In this document: piece after piece, positions 18,124 to 26,849 of the stretch
How the letters are laid out: each line of letters starts with the position of its first letter
Numbering within the stretch: position 1 is the stretch's first letter
Origin: Atlanticothrix silvestris CENA357
GTDB lineage: Bacteria > Cyanobacteriota > Cyanobacteriia > Cyanobacteriales > Nostocaceae
Direction: 5' to 3'
NCBI RefSeq assembly: GCF_016056295.1
Contig: NZ_JAECZB010000105.1
Location: 51,014-115,013 of the forward strand
Length of the DNA: 64,000 bases
Made by a program: the position numbers and the translations under genes
The notes under the pieces: model-generated
The model's database searches: none
What the model saw: the letters and a program-made list of their open reading frames with translations, nothing else
Told to the model about the DNA's origin: nothing

Positions 18124-19161
18124 CTAGACAATTAGTGAGGGTGTTTGTATAGGAATTGCCAAATTTTTCACGTAATTATGTTGACAATACCAATTGACTT
18201 CATCACAAAGTGTATTTTCCAGAGGGCGAAAAGTCGCACCTAATTCTCTAATGGCTTTATCAGAAGAAACTTGCACTCTTTTACGCATAGCTTTTATGCC
18301 ATTGAGAGATATAGAAACCTCTTTGTCAGATAGTCGAGCATACTTTTCAGAAAACCAGGCGTAGGCTACAGTTACAGCGTGAGGAAGTTGAATTGGAGAT
18401 GGAATACCGGTAATTTTTTCGAGGGCTGTAAAAACATCTTTAATACTGAAGTAGCGCCCCCCTAAAATGTACTTTTCTCCACTTTTACCCAAGTCAACAG
18501 CATTAATCATTGCTTGGGCTACATCTCGCGCATCAACAATACTAGTCCCTCCAGGAATAGTTAATGGAAGTTTGCGTTCGATATAGTCCAGAATTAACTT
18601 ACCACTATTGGTAGGGGCAGCATCCCCAGGGCCAAACATCCAGGCTGGCAAGATAGTTGTTACTGGTAGGGTGTGTTCCTGTAAAAATTGATGAATTGCT
18701 TTTTCGGTAAGAATTTTGCTCTTGAAATAGAGGTTTTTCTCTGCTATTGGATGAGGAGGTGTCGTTTCATCTCCAGGAGCGCCATTCGGTTTCATACCGA
18801 TAATGCCAGCAGAACTGACGTAAACAACTTTCTTGATACCAACCTTTTCTGCCGCAGTCAGTAAATTGATTGTGCCGTTGATATTGATATCTTCAAGATG
18901 TTTCCAATGATTTCCCGGTTGATAATATTCCCGGAAATATGCTGCTGTGTGGAATAGAACATCGCATCCTTCTAAGTCTGGCACAAAGTCGTTGACATCG
19001 AGCATATCACCAGGAATAAAAGTTACATTCGAGTTTTTCAGAAGACTGAATGCTTTTTCTGGAGAACGAACCAGTGCCTTGACTTGATGTCCCTGCTCAA
19101 CTAGCGATCGCACCAAATTATTACCGAGTAAACCTGTAGCGCCTGTAACAAAAGCTTTCAT
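18124..19161 (-). CDS. NAD(P)-dependent epimerase/reductase (dihydroflavonol reductase-like)
   Basis: A 345-residue extended SDR with TGATGLLG at residues 7-14, LFHTAA after beta-4, VSSAG (serine region, about 125) and the catalytic YFKSK (about 150). The pattern resembles dihydroflavonol-4-reductase and HpnA-like reductases that act on keto or aldehyde groups. The start overlaps the stop of the upstream membrane-protein gene by four bases, so the two are translationally coupled. The C-terminal part contains EKYARLSDKEVSISLNG, common in this subgroup. Reduction of a polyketide carbonyl is a fair guess but not shown. Confidence 0.88.
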   Translation of the reverse strand: MKAFVTGATGLLGNNLVRSLVEQGHQVKALVRSPEKAFSLLKNSNVTFIPGDMLDVNDFVPDLEGCDVLFHTAAYFREYYQPGNHWKHLEDININGTINLLTAAEKVGIKKVVYVSSAGIIGMKPNGAPGDETTPPHPIAEKNLYFKSKILTEKAIHQFLQEHTLPVTTILPAWMFGPGDAAPTNSGKLILDYIERKLPLTIPGGTSIVDARDVAQAMINAVDLGKSGEKYILGGRYFSIKDVFTALEKITGIPSPIQLPHAVTVAYAWFSEKYARLSDKEVSISLNGIKAMRKRVQVSSDKAIRELGATFRPLENTLCDEVNWYCQHNYVKNLAIPIQTPSLIV

Positions 19162-19715
19162 TGTTTGCCTCCTGATTGCAATTCCAGAGTGGGGCTAGAG
19201 CTGATAATTCCCTGAGATTGAGAATCTTCGGAATTGAATGCTTGAACTTGAGGTGCAGTGAGCGCTTGAGCTTCATTAGCTCTGAGTTCAGGATGGGCAA
19301 TTAGAGAACCGATTTCGTCTGTTTTAGCAAAGAATACTGTCCCTACAAGGGTCATAATCAAAACTATTGCTGAAAAATATTTCGGTACTTCTTTTTTTCC
19401 CCAAAACAGTACAATCCCAAGTAAAGCAAGCCCACCGAGTATCCCCATTGAGATAGAGGCTTTATTTGCCATCTCCATGTGACTGGCAATGAAAGCAGGA
19501 GAAACATTAGAAAAAGAACTCACATAAGCTACAGAATTCTTTCCCGTCCAGTAAACACTGATAGTCATCAGTGCAAAAAGAACCGACAACCATAACGCAA
19601 CTTTGGCAACAAAGTTATTGTTGTAGAACAGGGCTACCCCAAGCAGAATTGTTACTACTGAAATACCAATAACTGGAAAATGATTCAATGCAAGGTGAAA
19701 AAATGGATAACTCAT
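19158..19715 (-). CDS. Hypothetical multi-pass membrane protein (DUF2231-like pattern)
   Basis: A 185-residue protein with four hydrophobic segments (about 12-30, 36-53, 86-106 and 113-131) and a soluble C-terminal tail of ~50 residues. The start HLALNHFPVIG, the SHMEMANKAS segment and GSLIAHPELR resemble small membrane proteins with conserved histidines sometimes grouped near DUF2231. No enzymatic motif is seen. It overlaps the reductase gene by four bases and follows the TetR gene after 63 bases. Confidence 0.65.
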   Translation of the reverse strand: MSYPFFHLALNHFPVIGISVVTILLGVALFYNNNFVAKVALWLSVLFALMTISVYWTGKNSVAYVSSFSNVSPAFIASHMEMANKASISMGILGGLALLGIVLFWGKKEVPKYFSAIVLIMTLVGTVFFAKTDEIGSLIAHPELRANEAQALTAPQVQAFNSEDSQSQGIISSSPTLELQSGGKQ

Positions 19716-19778
19716 CTGTATTTCCTCTTAATAGTAAAGTGCTGAATATAAACCCGGTTGCATCAAAACTGAATACCA

Positions 19779-20390
19779 TTAGTTTTCAGTGCTGCTGGAT
19801 CTTTTCTGCATACCTGCAACATAGTTAGCAATAACCACTTCTGGTAACTCTGGTACCCACGGGATGCGCCGAATGTTGATTAGAAAATCAGATACCCCGT
19901 GTAAAGCACACCAAAGTCCTTGGGTAGCAGCCTCAACAGGTTGCTGTGCAAAAATTCCTTCTTTGATGCAGCGTTTTACCATCCGTTGCATTTGCACTCG
20001 GAAGAGAATGACTCCTGGTGCTGGTTCATCTGGTTCTGGCATAGAGTCAGAACGAGGCATGGTGAGAAAGCGGTAAGCATCAGGGTTTTTCTTAGCCCAT
20101 TCCACAAACGCCAAACAAGCTTGATGAAGTTGCTCTAGTGGGCTTTTAGCAGTGACTGCCTCTACAGCTTGTTGCAGACCTTCAGATGCTTGACAAAGCG
20201 CTGCATACCATAATTCGTACTTGCTAGAGTAGCTTTGCTGGAGAAGTTCTGGTGATAACCGCAGACGCTCGGCTACTGCTTGTATGGTAGCTTCATCGTA
20301 GCCACGTGAAAGAAAAACTTCGTATGTCGCTTTAGCCAGTTCGGTTTTCTGGGGAAACGTCTGAGGCTTTGGCAGCAAGAGGTTGTTCAT
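19779..20390 (-). CDS. TetR/AcrR family transcriptional regulator
   Basis: The ATG at 20390 is preferred; an in-frame GTG at 20423 would overlap the preceding gene. The 203-residue protein has an N-terminal helix-turn-helix (ELAKATYEVFLSRGYDEATIQAVAERLRLSPELLQQSYSSK, split across residues ~16-55), with the usual YxxF-like end reading YSSKYELW. The C-terminal ligand domain includes a TetR_C-like FVEWAKKNPDAYRFL segment. It lies 10 bases after the KAS III gene and in the same direction, so it is probably part of the operon it may regulate, perhaps in response to a pathway product. No operator was identified with confidence. Confidence 0.83.
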   Translation of the reverse strand: MNNLLLPKPQTFPQKTELAKATYEVFLSRGYDEATIQAVAERLRLSPELLQQSYSSKYELWYAALCQASEGLQQAVEAVTAKSPLEQLHQACLAFVEWAKKNPDAYRFLTMPRSDSMPEPDEPAPGVILFRVQMQRMVKRCIKEGIFAQQPVEAATQGLWCALHGVSDFLINIRRIPWVPELPEVVIANYVAGMQKRSSSTEN

Positions 20391-20400
20391 AGTTGCAATT

Positions 20401-21501
20401 TTAATTCCAATTGTTTGCTGCACAAGGTTCTGCCGACCAGTCTAGAACTATACCAGCGTATAACCACTTGCTTGTTTCGATCGCTAAGAGCATAATCCTG
20501 TCACCTGACTTCAGTTTTCCTGTCTTCCAGGCATAATCTAAAGCTAAAGGTACTGCTGCTGAACCAGTATTACTGACTAAGGAAAGATTCTCAAAGATTT
20601 TGTCACCAAGAACAACCCACTCTGATGTTTGCAGATGGGAATGCTCAATTTCAGAGCGCAGGTACCCTGCGTTGCCTTCAGGCAGGAAACACAAATCAAT
20701 TGATTCAGCAGTCGTGCTACTGCGTTTTAAAACATCGACAAGAGCTTCATTCAAGACATGAGGTGTAAATTTGCCTGAGTTAGTAAAATCAACTTTTAGC
20801 TCCATCAAGCAAGCTTTCTTCTGGTCTAATGTTGTTAGCAAAGCATTAGTACCACCACCGGGAATGATCATACCGGGTTTTTTATTGCCGCCTACACACG
20901 CCATAGCTGACCCAACAAATCCCGGCTCATCCTCAGTGGCTGTCAAAACCATTGCAGCAGCCCCATCACCAAAAGAGTAAATATTTAAGCGATCGCGCGC
21001 CCGTAACGAAGACGGATCTTTACCGAGAAATTGCGGTGCTAGTAGTGGAGAGATGGCTTCACTACCAATAACAATAGCAGTTTGATAGATACCTCTTTCC
21101 AGATAAAGACGCGCTACATCTAAAGCTTCTACAGTTCCACAACAACCAGAACGGACTTCCAAGGTAGCACAACGGCGTAGCCCCAATTTTTCCTGCACCA
21201 GAGTCACCATCGGCGGTAGGGGATAATCTGGGCTAGCGGTGGAGAGAACTAAAAGATCAACATCATTGGGATCGATATTAGCCAGTTCCAGAGCCTGCTT
21301 TGCAGCTTTAGCCGCCATATCAGAATTAGTTTCGTGATATTCACCTGTAATTGGATTAACTAACCAGTGGCGGCGTTCTACCTGAACTTGCTCGAGTAAT
21401 TCCGGGCTGAGTGGCCCTAAAATAGATTCTAAAGTTTCGTTAGTCAAAGGTTCACCAGGCAGGTATGAACCAGTACTAACAATCCGGGCTGATTTAATCA
21501 T
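20401..21501 (-). CDS. 3-oxoacyl-ACP synthase III-like protein (KAS III), atypical triad
   Basis: A 366-residue thiolase-fold protein of the FabH type. The nucleophile aligns at Cys120 in the motif RSGCCGTVEAL, and the C-terminal asparagine in SNTGSAAVP (Asn311) is present. The usual PHQAN motif reads PEGNAG (273-278), so the catalytic histidine position holds Glu275. KAS III enzymes start chains by condensing an acyl-CoA with malonyl-ACP; proteins with altered triads include acyl transferases rather than condensing enzymes. The gene starts directly after the stop of the didomain ketosynthase (adjacent stop and start), consistent with coupled expression and a starter-loading or transfer role. 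Confidence 0.85.
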   Translation of the reverse strand: MIKSARIVSTGSYLPGEPLTNETLESILGPLSPELLEQVQVERRHWLVNPITGEYHETNSDMAAKAAKQALELANIDPNDVDLLVLSTASPDYPLPPMVTLVQEKLGLRRCATLEVRSGCCGTVEALDVARLYLERGIYQTAIVIGSEAISPLLAPQFLGKDPSSLRARDRLNIYSFGDGAAAMVLTATEDEPGFVGSAMACVGGNKKPGMIIPGGGTNALLTTLDQKKACLMELKVDFTNSGKFTPHVLNEALVDVLKRSSTTAESIDLCFLPEGNAGYLRSEIEHSHLQTSEWVVLGDKIFENLSLVSNTGSAAVPLALDYAWKTGKLKSGDRIMLLAIETSKWLYAGIVLDWSAEPCAANNWN

Positions 21502-23892
21502 TTACTTGTCTTGTTTTGTTGTTGAACACGAATTTAAGGCAATTGAAAAATGAGTTCCACCTAAAGAGCAACTATTGACTAAAACTGTCCCGGTTGGTGT
21601 GGGATAGTATCCTGGTTGCTGCCATGCTTTGAGAGCTAAGGCAGCATTTAACATCCCGCCAACTCCTATTGATTCACCCAAAACCCTTTTAGGTGTAATT
21701 ACATCCAGCTTGACTTTATTAAATAGATGTCGCACAGCTGTGGCTTCAGCGATATCAGCAGGGCGATAACCGGCTGCATTAGCCCAGATAGCCATAACAT
21801 CCGCGGGTTCTATATGCGATCGCGACATGGCTACCTTCATGGCTTGCTCTAGTCCAACTCCTCTAAGATTGAAACGTCCTACACCTTTACTATCCGATGC
21901 AATCCCGTAACCTTGCATTTGCCCATATATGCGAGCCTGTCGAGCTTTAGCACTAGACAGTCGTTCTAAGACAAGTGCTACACTACCTTCAGCGAGAGCA
22001 AAGCCATTACCAGCCGATGAAACAAGCGAATTGCTAGACAGCAGTTCTAATTCTTTGTAGCCAAGAATTACGTGATCAGTCAGGGTATCAGTTGCAATGC
22101 AGACCATAGTATCCGCTTGACCTGAAGCAACTAAATCATATCCATAACACAGTGCTGATGCTCCGGCTGCGTGTCCTGCGGTTACCGTGGAGGATGGGCC
22201 GACAATGCCTGTGTGAATTGAAACAAGACCTGCGGCGGCATTGTAAACTGTGTTGGGGAAGACCGCCGGATTTGCTCCTTTGATTCCTTCTTCTAACAGA
22301 GGATGGAAAAACTTCTCCAGACTCTCGATTGGGCCAAGTCCAGTGCCGAACATCACACCAATCCGATTTTGATTTTCTGGTGTTACCTCAATTCCTGCAT
22401 CTTGCAGAACTAATTGAGTGGCAACAACAGAGAGGACACCCAAGCGATCCATGCGCCGACGATCTCTCGGTGTTAAGAAGCCCGAAGGGTCTAGGTGTAC
22501 ACGACCTACTTGGACACCATTTTCTACTTGTGTACAAACTTGATTGGTTACAAAAGCGTTCCAGGCTGCATCCAAAGAGTTGCCAGCCGCGGTCAGGGTG
22601 GAAATACCAGTTATTACAACCTCCTCTGGCTCTATGGTAGGAGGCGAAGCAACATTGGCATCACTGCGCGCAAACACAACACAAGCGTTATGACCACCAA
22701 AAGCAAAGTTATTGGAGATGGCCACATCCATAGACAGGGGGCGGGCTGAGTTGGGGACATAATCGAGATTGCATTCGGGAGCTTTTCCCTGGAAATTAGC
22801 AGTCGGAGGAGCGATTTGTTCTTGTAGAGCTTTGAGTGTGACAATTCCTTCGACAGCACCAGCCGCACCTAATAAATGACCAATCATTGATTTGGTACTG
22901 CTGAGAGCTACGCTGTCAGCAGCATCACCCAAAGCCAAACGAACTGCCTTTGTTTCAGCTGGGTCGTTCTTGGCAGTGCCAGTTCCATGACCATTAATAT
23001 AACGTACTTGAGTCGATGAAACCCCAGCTCTGGCGATCGCCGATCTAATTGCTTGTGCGGCCCCCACTCCTTCAGGGTGAGGAGCTGTCGGATGGTATCC
23101 ATCAGCTGAAAGACCATAGGCGAGGATTTGACCCAACAGGGGAGATCCCAGCCGTCGGGCGATGTCTTCACGCACAAGAACCAGTATACCGCTACCTTCA
23201 CCGAGTGAAAGCCCTTGTCGGTGCTGAGAATATGGACTTGCGGGTTCAGGAGAAAGGGATTCTAGAGAGTTGAAGCCAGCAAAAAGCACGTCTGAGAAAG
23301 CATCAGAACCGCCAGCAAGAACAACGTCTGCGTGACCATTGCGGATTAGTTCAGCCGCATAGCCGATGGCATTGGCTCCTGCTGCACAGGCTGTGGAAAT
23401 AGAAAGCAAAGGCCCTTGTAACTTAAAAGTACCGCCTATAGCTTCAGCAAGGGCTTGGGGCGGGAAAAACAGCAGTAACTCTGGTGCAGGAGATTCTTGA
23501 AAAACTTTGCCAGAGTACCACTGACGAGCGCTGGGAAATCCAGCCATACAAGTACCGATAACTACACCCCAGCGTTCAGGAGGTACTTGCTGAAATCCAA
23601 TTCCACTATTAGCGATCGCTTCTTCAACAGCTTTCAGGGCAAAGTCGATAGTTGGCTCTCGGAACCCCCTTGAATGCCAGTGTGTCAGCGGAGGAAAAAC
23701 TAATTCTTTTACCTCACCTCCCAAACGGGTTTGGTAAGATTCCATTGGCATGGACTGTACCGGTTTAATGGCAACGCGACCTTGCTTAACTCCTTGCCAA
23801 AGGGATTGAGCGGTGGAACCTAAAGCGGTGACTGCACCCAATCCGGTTACCATTACACGTACAGGTTCTTCGTTTAAACTAGTTGTCACCAT
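21502..23892 (-). CDS. Fused ketosynthase / chain-length-factor-like didomain protein
   Basis: The 796-residue protein consists of two FabF-type domains in one chain. Domain 1 (about 10-410) is complete: Cys169 in STACAAG, His302 in GHGTGTAKND, His339 in KSMIGHLLGAAG. Domain 2 (about 422-790) keeps the fold (EVVITGIS, the LAEGSVALVLE segment, the NSCSLGGTHFS end) but lacks all three residues. The cysteine position reads AGHAAG (His574), the HGTGT position reads ANAAGYRP, and the GHxxGAAG position reads GESIGVGGMLN. This is the pattern of a KS-alpha/KS-beta (CLF) pair of type II polyketide synthases, here fused. It should condense malonyl-ACP onto a growing chain and set its length. Continuous frame, no sign of a sequencing join. 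Confidence 0.88.
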   Translation of the reverse strand: MVTTSLNEEPVRVMVTGLGAVTALGSTAQSLWQGVKQGRVAIKPVQSMPMESYQTRLGGEVKELVFPPLTHWHSRGFREPTIDFALKAVEEAIANSGIGFQQVPPERWGVVIGTCMAGFPSARQWYSGKVFQESPAPELLLFFPPQALAEAIGGTFKLQGPLLSISTACAAGANAIGYAAELIRNGHADVVLAGGSDAFSDVLFAGFNSLESLSPEPASPYSQHRQGLSLGEGSGILVLVREDIARRLGSPLLGQILAYGLSADGYHPTAPHPEGVGAAQAIRSAIARAGVSSTQVRYINGHGTGTAKNDPAETKAVRLALGDAADSVALSSTKSMIGHLLGAAGAVEGIVTLKALQEQIAPPTANFQGKAPECNLDYVPNSARPLSMDVAISNNFAFGGHNACVVFARSDANVASPPTIEPEEVVITGISTLTAAGNSLDAAWNAFVTNQVCTQVENGVQVGRVHLDPSGFLTPRDRRRMDRLGVLSVVATQLVLQDAGIEVTPENQNRIGVMFGTGLGPIESLEKFFHPLLEEGIKGANPAVFPNTVYNAAAGLVSIHTGIVGPSSTVTAGHAAGASALCYGYDLVASGQADTMVCIATDTLTDHVILGYKELELLSSNSLVSSAGNGFALAEGSVALVLERLSSAKARQARIYGQMQGYGIASDSKGVGRFNLRGVGLEQAMKVAMSRSHIEPADVMAIWANAAGYRPADIAEATAVRHLFNKVKLDVITPKRVLGESIGVGGMLNAALALKAWQQPGYYPTPTGTVLVNSCSLGGTHFSIALNSCSTTKQDK

Positions 23893-23911
23893 GAAATTAG
23901 CTCCTCTTTAA

Positions 23912-25186
23912 TTAAACTTGGCGCATGGCAAGAGCAACATTTTGCCCTTCCAGACCCCGCGCAAGAGAGAGCACTTGTTTTAACTGCGTTTTTCGGGCTT
24001 GATGAGAAACCCAGTCAAGAGCGCACTCAGGATCTAAATCCTCAAGATTTAAGGTAGGTGGCAGGATTTGATGATGAATTGCTAACGCTGCTACAGCTGC
24101 GTTGAGAGCGCCAGCTGCGGCTACCAAATGGCCTGTTGAGGGTTTGATGCTACTTGCTGTTAAATGATTAGCAGCAGTGCCAAAGACTTTGTGCAATGCT
24201 TTGGCTTCGCTAACGTCACCTAGTTTTGTGCCGCTACCATGAGCGATAACATAGTCAATAGCTTCGGGGGATGTATCTGCTTCCCGTAAGGCACTGGACA
24301 TAGCTCGCGTTAAACCTCGTCCTTCAGGATGGGGGGTGATTAGCCGATGAGCATCGTACCCATTGCCAAAGCCAGTAACTTCGGCGTAGATATTAGCTCC
24401 TCGTTTGATGGCTGCTTGGTATTCTTCGAGAATTAAGAAAGCTGCACCTTCTCCAACAATGGTTCCCGAACGGTTTTTATCAAAAGGCTTGTATGCTTTT
24501 GCGCCCAAGTCATTGCGGTCACTCATGACATTTAAGGCTTCGAGCTTAGTTAGATTCCACCAGGAGACTGTATCATCAAAACCACCCGCGATCGCCACAT
24601 CAACTTCACCCCGGCAGATGGCTCGATAAGCACTGCCAATGGCTATAGCACTAGCATCAGCTGTGCCAGCAAAGAAAGTGTTAGCACCTTTAATGCCGTA
24701 TGCTTCTGATAAGTAATATAGACAAACGCCTGGCAACCCAACTACAAATAATAGCGGATTTACTTTGGATGGAGCAGATTCTTGGAAGCGATGCATATCT
24801 ACGGTGCCGTCAGAGTTGCGGGCATCCAAAATTGCATCGGTCATATTTGTCAAATCGCAGACATCTTTGTTCGCACCGATGAACAGACCTGTGCGATCGC
24901 CATCCAACTGCTCAATCTTTAGATGTGAATCCCGTAAAGCTAAGGTAGCACCAGCAAAGGCAAGTTGTTCACCGCGAGTCATCAGCCGCAGGGTACGCCG
25001 ATTAGTCACAAAATCCTTAGGATTGAATGCAACTTCGCCAGCTAGTTGAGTTCGCAAGGAAGAAGCGTCTAAAAGAGTGATTTGACCAATGCCAGTACGA
25101 CCTTCAATCAACCCATTCCAAGTCGCTTCCGTGCTCGCCCCCAAAGGAGTCACAAGACCAATGCCAGTGATCACAGCACGTTTCAC
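23912..25186 (-). CDS. FabF-like ketosynthase homologue lacking the active cysteine
   Basis: A 424-residue KAS I/II-fold protein starting MKRAVITGIGLVTPLG. The histidine motifs are kept (AHGSGTKLGD, KPSTGHLVAAAG), but the nucleophile segment reads FFAGTADASAIAIG, placing Ala176 where the neighbour has Cys in STACASSAHAIG. It therefore cannot form an acyl-enzyme and more likely acts as a chain-length-factor-type partner or a malonyl-ACP decarboxylase. Its start overlaps the end of the hotdog gene by four bases, and the didomain gene begins 19 bases after its stop. Pairing with the intact ketosynthase encoded at 25572-26849 is an inference. Confidence 0.87.
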   Translation of the reverse strand: MKRAVITGIGLVTPLGASTEATWNGLIEGRTGIGQITLLDASSLRTQLAGEVAFNPKDFVTNRRTLRLMTRGEQLAFAGATLALRDSHLKIEQLDGDRTGLFIGANKDVCDLTNMTDAILDARNSDGTVDMHRFQESAPSKVNPLLFVVGLPGVCLYYLSEAYGIKGANTFFAGTADASAIAIGSAYRAICRGEVDVAIAGGFDDTVSWWNLTKLEALNVMSDRNDLGAKAYKPFDKNRSGTIVGEGAAFLILEEYQAAIKRGANIYAEVTGFGNGYDAHRLITPHPEGRGLTRAMSSALREADTSPEAIDYVIAHGSGTKLGDVSEAKALHKVFGTAANHLTASSIKPSTGHLVAAAGALNAAVAALAIHHQILPPTLNLEDLDPECALDWVSHQARKTQLKQVLSLARGLEGQNVALAMRQV

Positions 25187-25575
25187 GAGTCTACTCCTTT
25201 GCCAATGGGAAATAAGCGAATCTGACGAGCAGTAACAACCACTTTTCCTGCTACCTGGATTGTCCCACTCAATAATGCAGACTCAACTGATAACTTCTTC
25301 AACTCTACTGCGACTTCCATCTGGTCTCCTGGTTTTACGAAATGCATAAAACGGACTCGTTCTGCTCCAGCTAATTTCCACTGCTGTCCGGTTTGCTCAT
25401 TCAACAACCAAGCTGCAAGTTCTGCAAAATTTCCTAGTAGCAGTACCCCAGGGACTACAGGAAAGCGAGGAAAGTGGGTTGAGAAAAATGAGAGGGTATG
25501 AGGAACATTTTGCCAAGCTTGGGCTTTTTTCCCAGGATCTATAGTGGTTATCCGCTCTAGTGGGAAAAGATTCAT
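25183..25575 (-). CDS. Hotdog-fold dehydratase subunit with His, without Glu (FabZ-like)
   Basis: A 130-residue FabZ/FabA-like protein. The segment THFPRFPVVPGVLLLGNFAE corresponds to the FabZ motif HFPGxPxxPGVLxxEAxAQ. His34 is kept, but the catalytic glutamate position is Gly48. The gene overlaps both neighbours by four bases (ATGA type), so it is tightly coupled to the two ketosynthase genes. The second hotdog protein encoded at 26849-27295 has the reverse pattern, which suggests one working site formed by a heterodimer that removes water from 3-hydroxyacyl-ACP. Confidence 0.83.
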   Translation of the reverse strand: MNLFPLERITTIDPGKKAQAWQNVPHTLSFFSTHFPRFPVVPGVLLLGNFAELAAWLLNEQTGQQWKLAGAERVRFMHFVKPGDQMEVAVELKKLSVESALLSGTIQVAGKVVVTARQIRLFPIGKGVDS

Positions 25576-26849
25576 AGCTGTACCTCCTGGAAGTTAGGAT
25601 GACGCACCACTAAACTTGCATTAGTACCACCAAAAGCAAAAGCGTTAATCATAACAGCTCTCACTGGGGTCGGCTTGGCATAATTGGGTACATAATTGAG
25701 GTCAAGCTTGGGGTCTGGATACTCGTAATTGATCGTTGGTGGTACTATCTGGTCACGCAGGGAACACGCCGCAACTAACAAGTTTAAAGCTCCAGATGCA
25801 GCAGTCAAGTGACCTGTCATCGACTTTGGCGAACTCACAAGTAGACGATAAGCGTCCAATCCAAAAACTTTTTTGATTGCAACAGTCTCACTCGTATCAT
25901 TGCCCGGAGTACTTGTGCCATGAGCAACAATATAATCTACTTGATCGGTGCCTAAACCTGATTCAGTTAGTGCGTTAGCCATCGCTAGAATCGCACCACT
26001 ACCATCGGGTGGTGAATCCGTGACCCTGTAAGCATTTAAGCTAGACCCGTAACCAACCAATTCGCCGTATATGTATGCGCCTCGCTCCAAAGCAGAGTCC
26101 CAATCTTCTAAAATAACGACTACGCCACCTTCTCCTAGAACAAAGCCGGAGCGTTTCCGGTCGAAGGGGCGAGAACCTCGACTCGGATCATCATTATAGG
26201 AAGTGGTTAATGCCCCCAACATACTAAAACCGAGGACATCAAAGTAAGAGGTCATAGCATCATATCCACCCGCAGCCATCAGCCTCGCTTCGCCTTCCTG
26301 AATTAGGCGGAATGCTTCACCAATGGCATGGGCAGAACTAGCACAAGCTGTACTAATACTGATCATCGGGCCTTGACAGTTGCCAATCAGCGCCATAGTT
26401 GCCATACCGCTATTATGAGAACGGAGTAGCACATCCGACGGAGCTAGAGAGGGAAGCTGTTTTCCGTCACTGGAGTGCATTGTGTAAAGCATATCGGATA
26501 ACTGCTGTAGCTCAGGCCATTTTAAGCCACAGCCAATTGCAATACCTGTTTCATGCGGCTGATAAGTATCTGGCTGAATCTTGGCATCTGCCATTGCTTG
26601 CACAAAAGCAGCAACACCAAAGCTAGCCCCATTGTAAAGATAACGATTTAGACGATAATTTGAAAGCTCACTATTCACGTCAAAGTTTTTTACAGTACCT
26701 GCAATATGAACCGAGTACTTATCCGGGGAGAAACTAGTGATGGGTTCAATACCGCTTTGACCTGCTAGTAGTGAATTCCAAGTGGTAGATGTATCATTGC
26801 CAACAGGAGTAACAGCGCCAAGACCTGTAATTGCTACTCGTTTTTTCAT
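25572..26849 (-). CDS. 3-oxoacyl-ACP synthase II-like ketosynthase (intact triad)
   Basis: A 425-residue FabF-type condensing enzyme with complete catalytic residues: Cys169 in STACASSAHAIG, His in AHGTSTPGND and His in KSMTGHLTAASG, and the C-terminal NAFAFGGTNAS. It catalyses decarboxylative Claisen condensation of malonyl-ACP with an acyl chain. The start codon overlaps the stop of the preceding hotdog gene (TAATG), and its end overlaps the next hotdog gene by four bases. The alternation of hotdog and ketosynthase genes with overlaps implies a fixed stoichiometry, as in aryl polyene-type type II systems (comparison by architecture only). Confidence 0.92.
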   Translation of the reverse strand: MKKRVAITGLGAVTPVGNDTSTTWNSLLAGQSGIEPITSFSPDKYSVHIAGTVKNFDVNSELSNYRLNRYLYNGASFGVAAFVQAMADAKIQPDTYQPHETGIAIGCGLKWPELQQLSDMLYTMHSSDGKQLPSLAPSDVLLRSHNSGMATMALIGNCQGPMISISTACASSAHAIGEAFRLIQEGEARLMAAGGYDAMTSYFDVLGFSMLGALTTSYNDDPSRGSRPFDRKRSGFVLGEGGVVVILEDWDSALERGAYIYGELVGYGSSLNAYRVTDSPPDGSGAILAMANALTESGLGTDQVDYIVAHGTSTPGNDTSETVAIKKVFGLDAYRLLVSSPKSMTGHLTAASGALNLLVAACSLRDQIVPPTINYEYPDPKLDLNYVPNYAKPTPVRAVMINAFAFGGTNASLVVRHPNFQEVQL

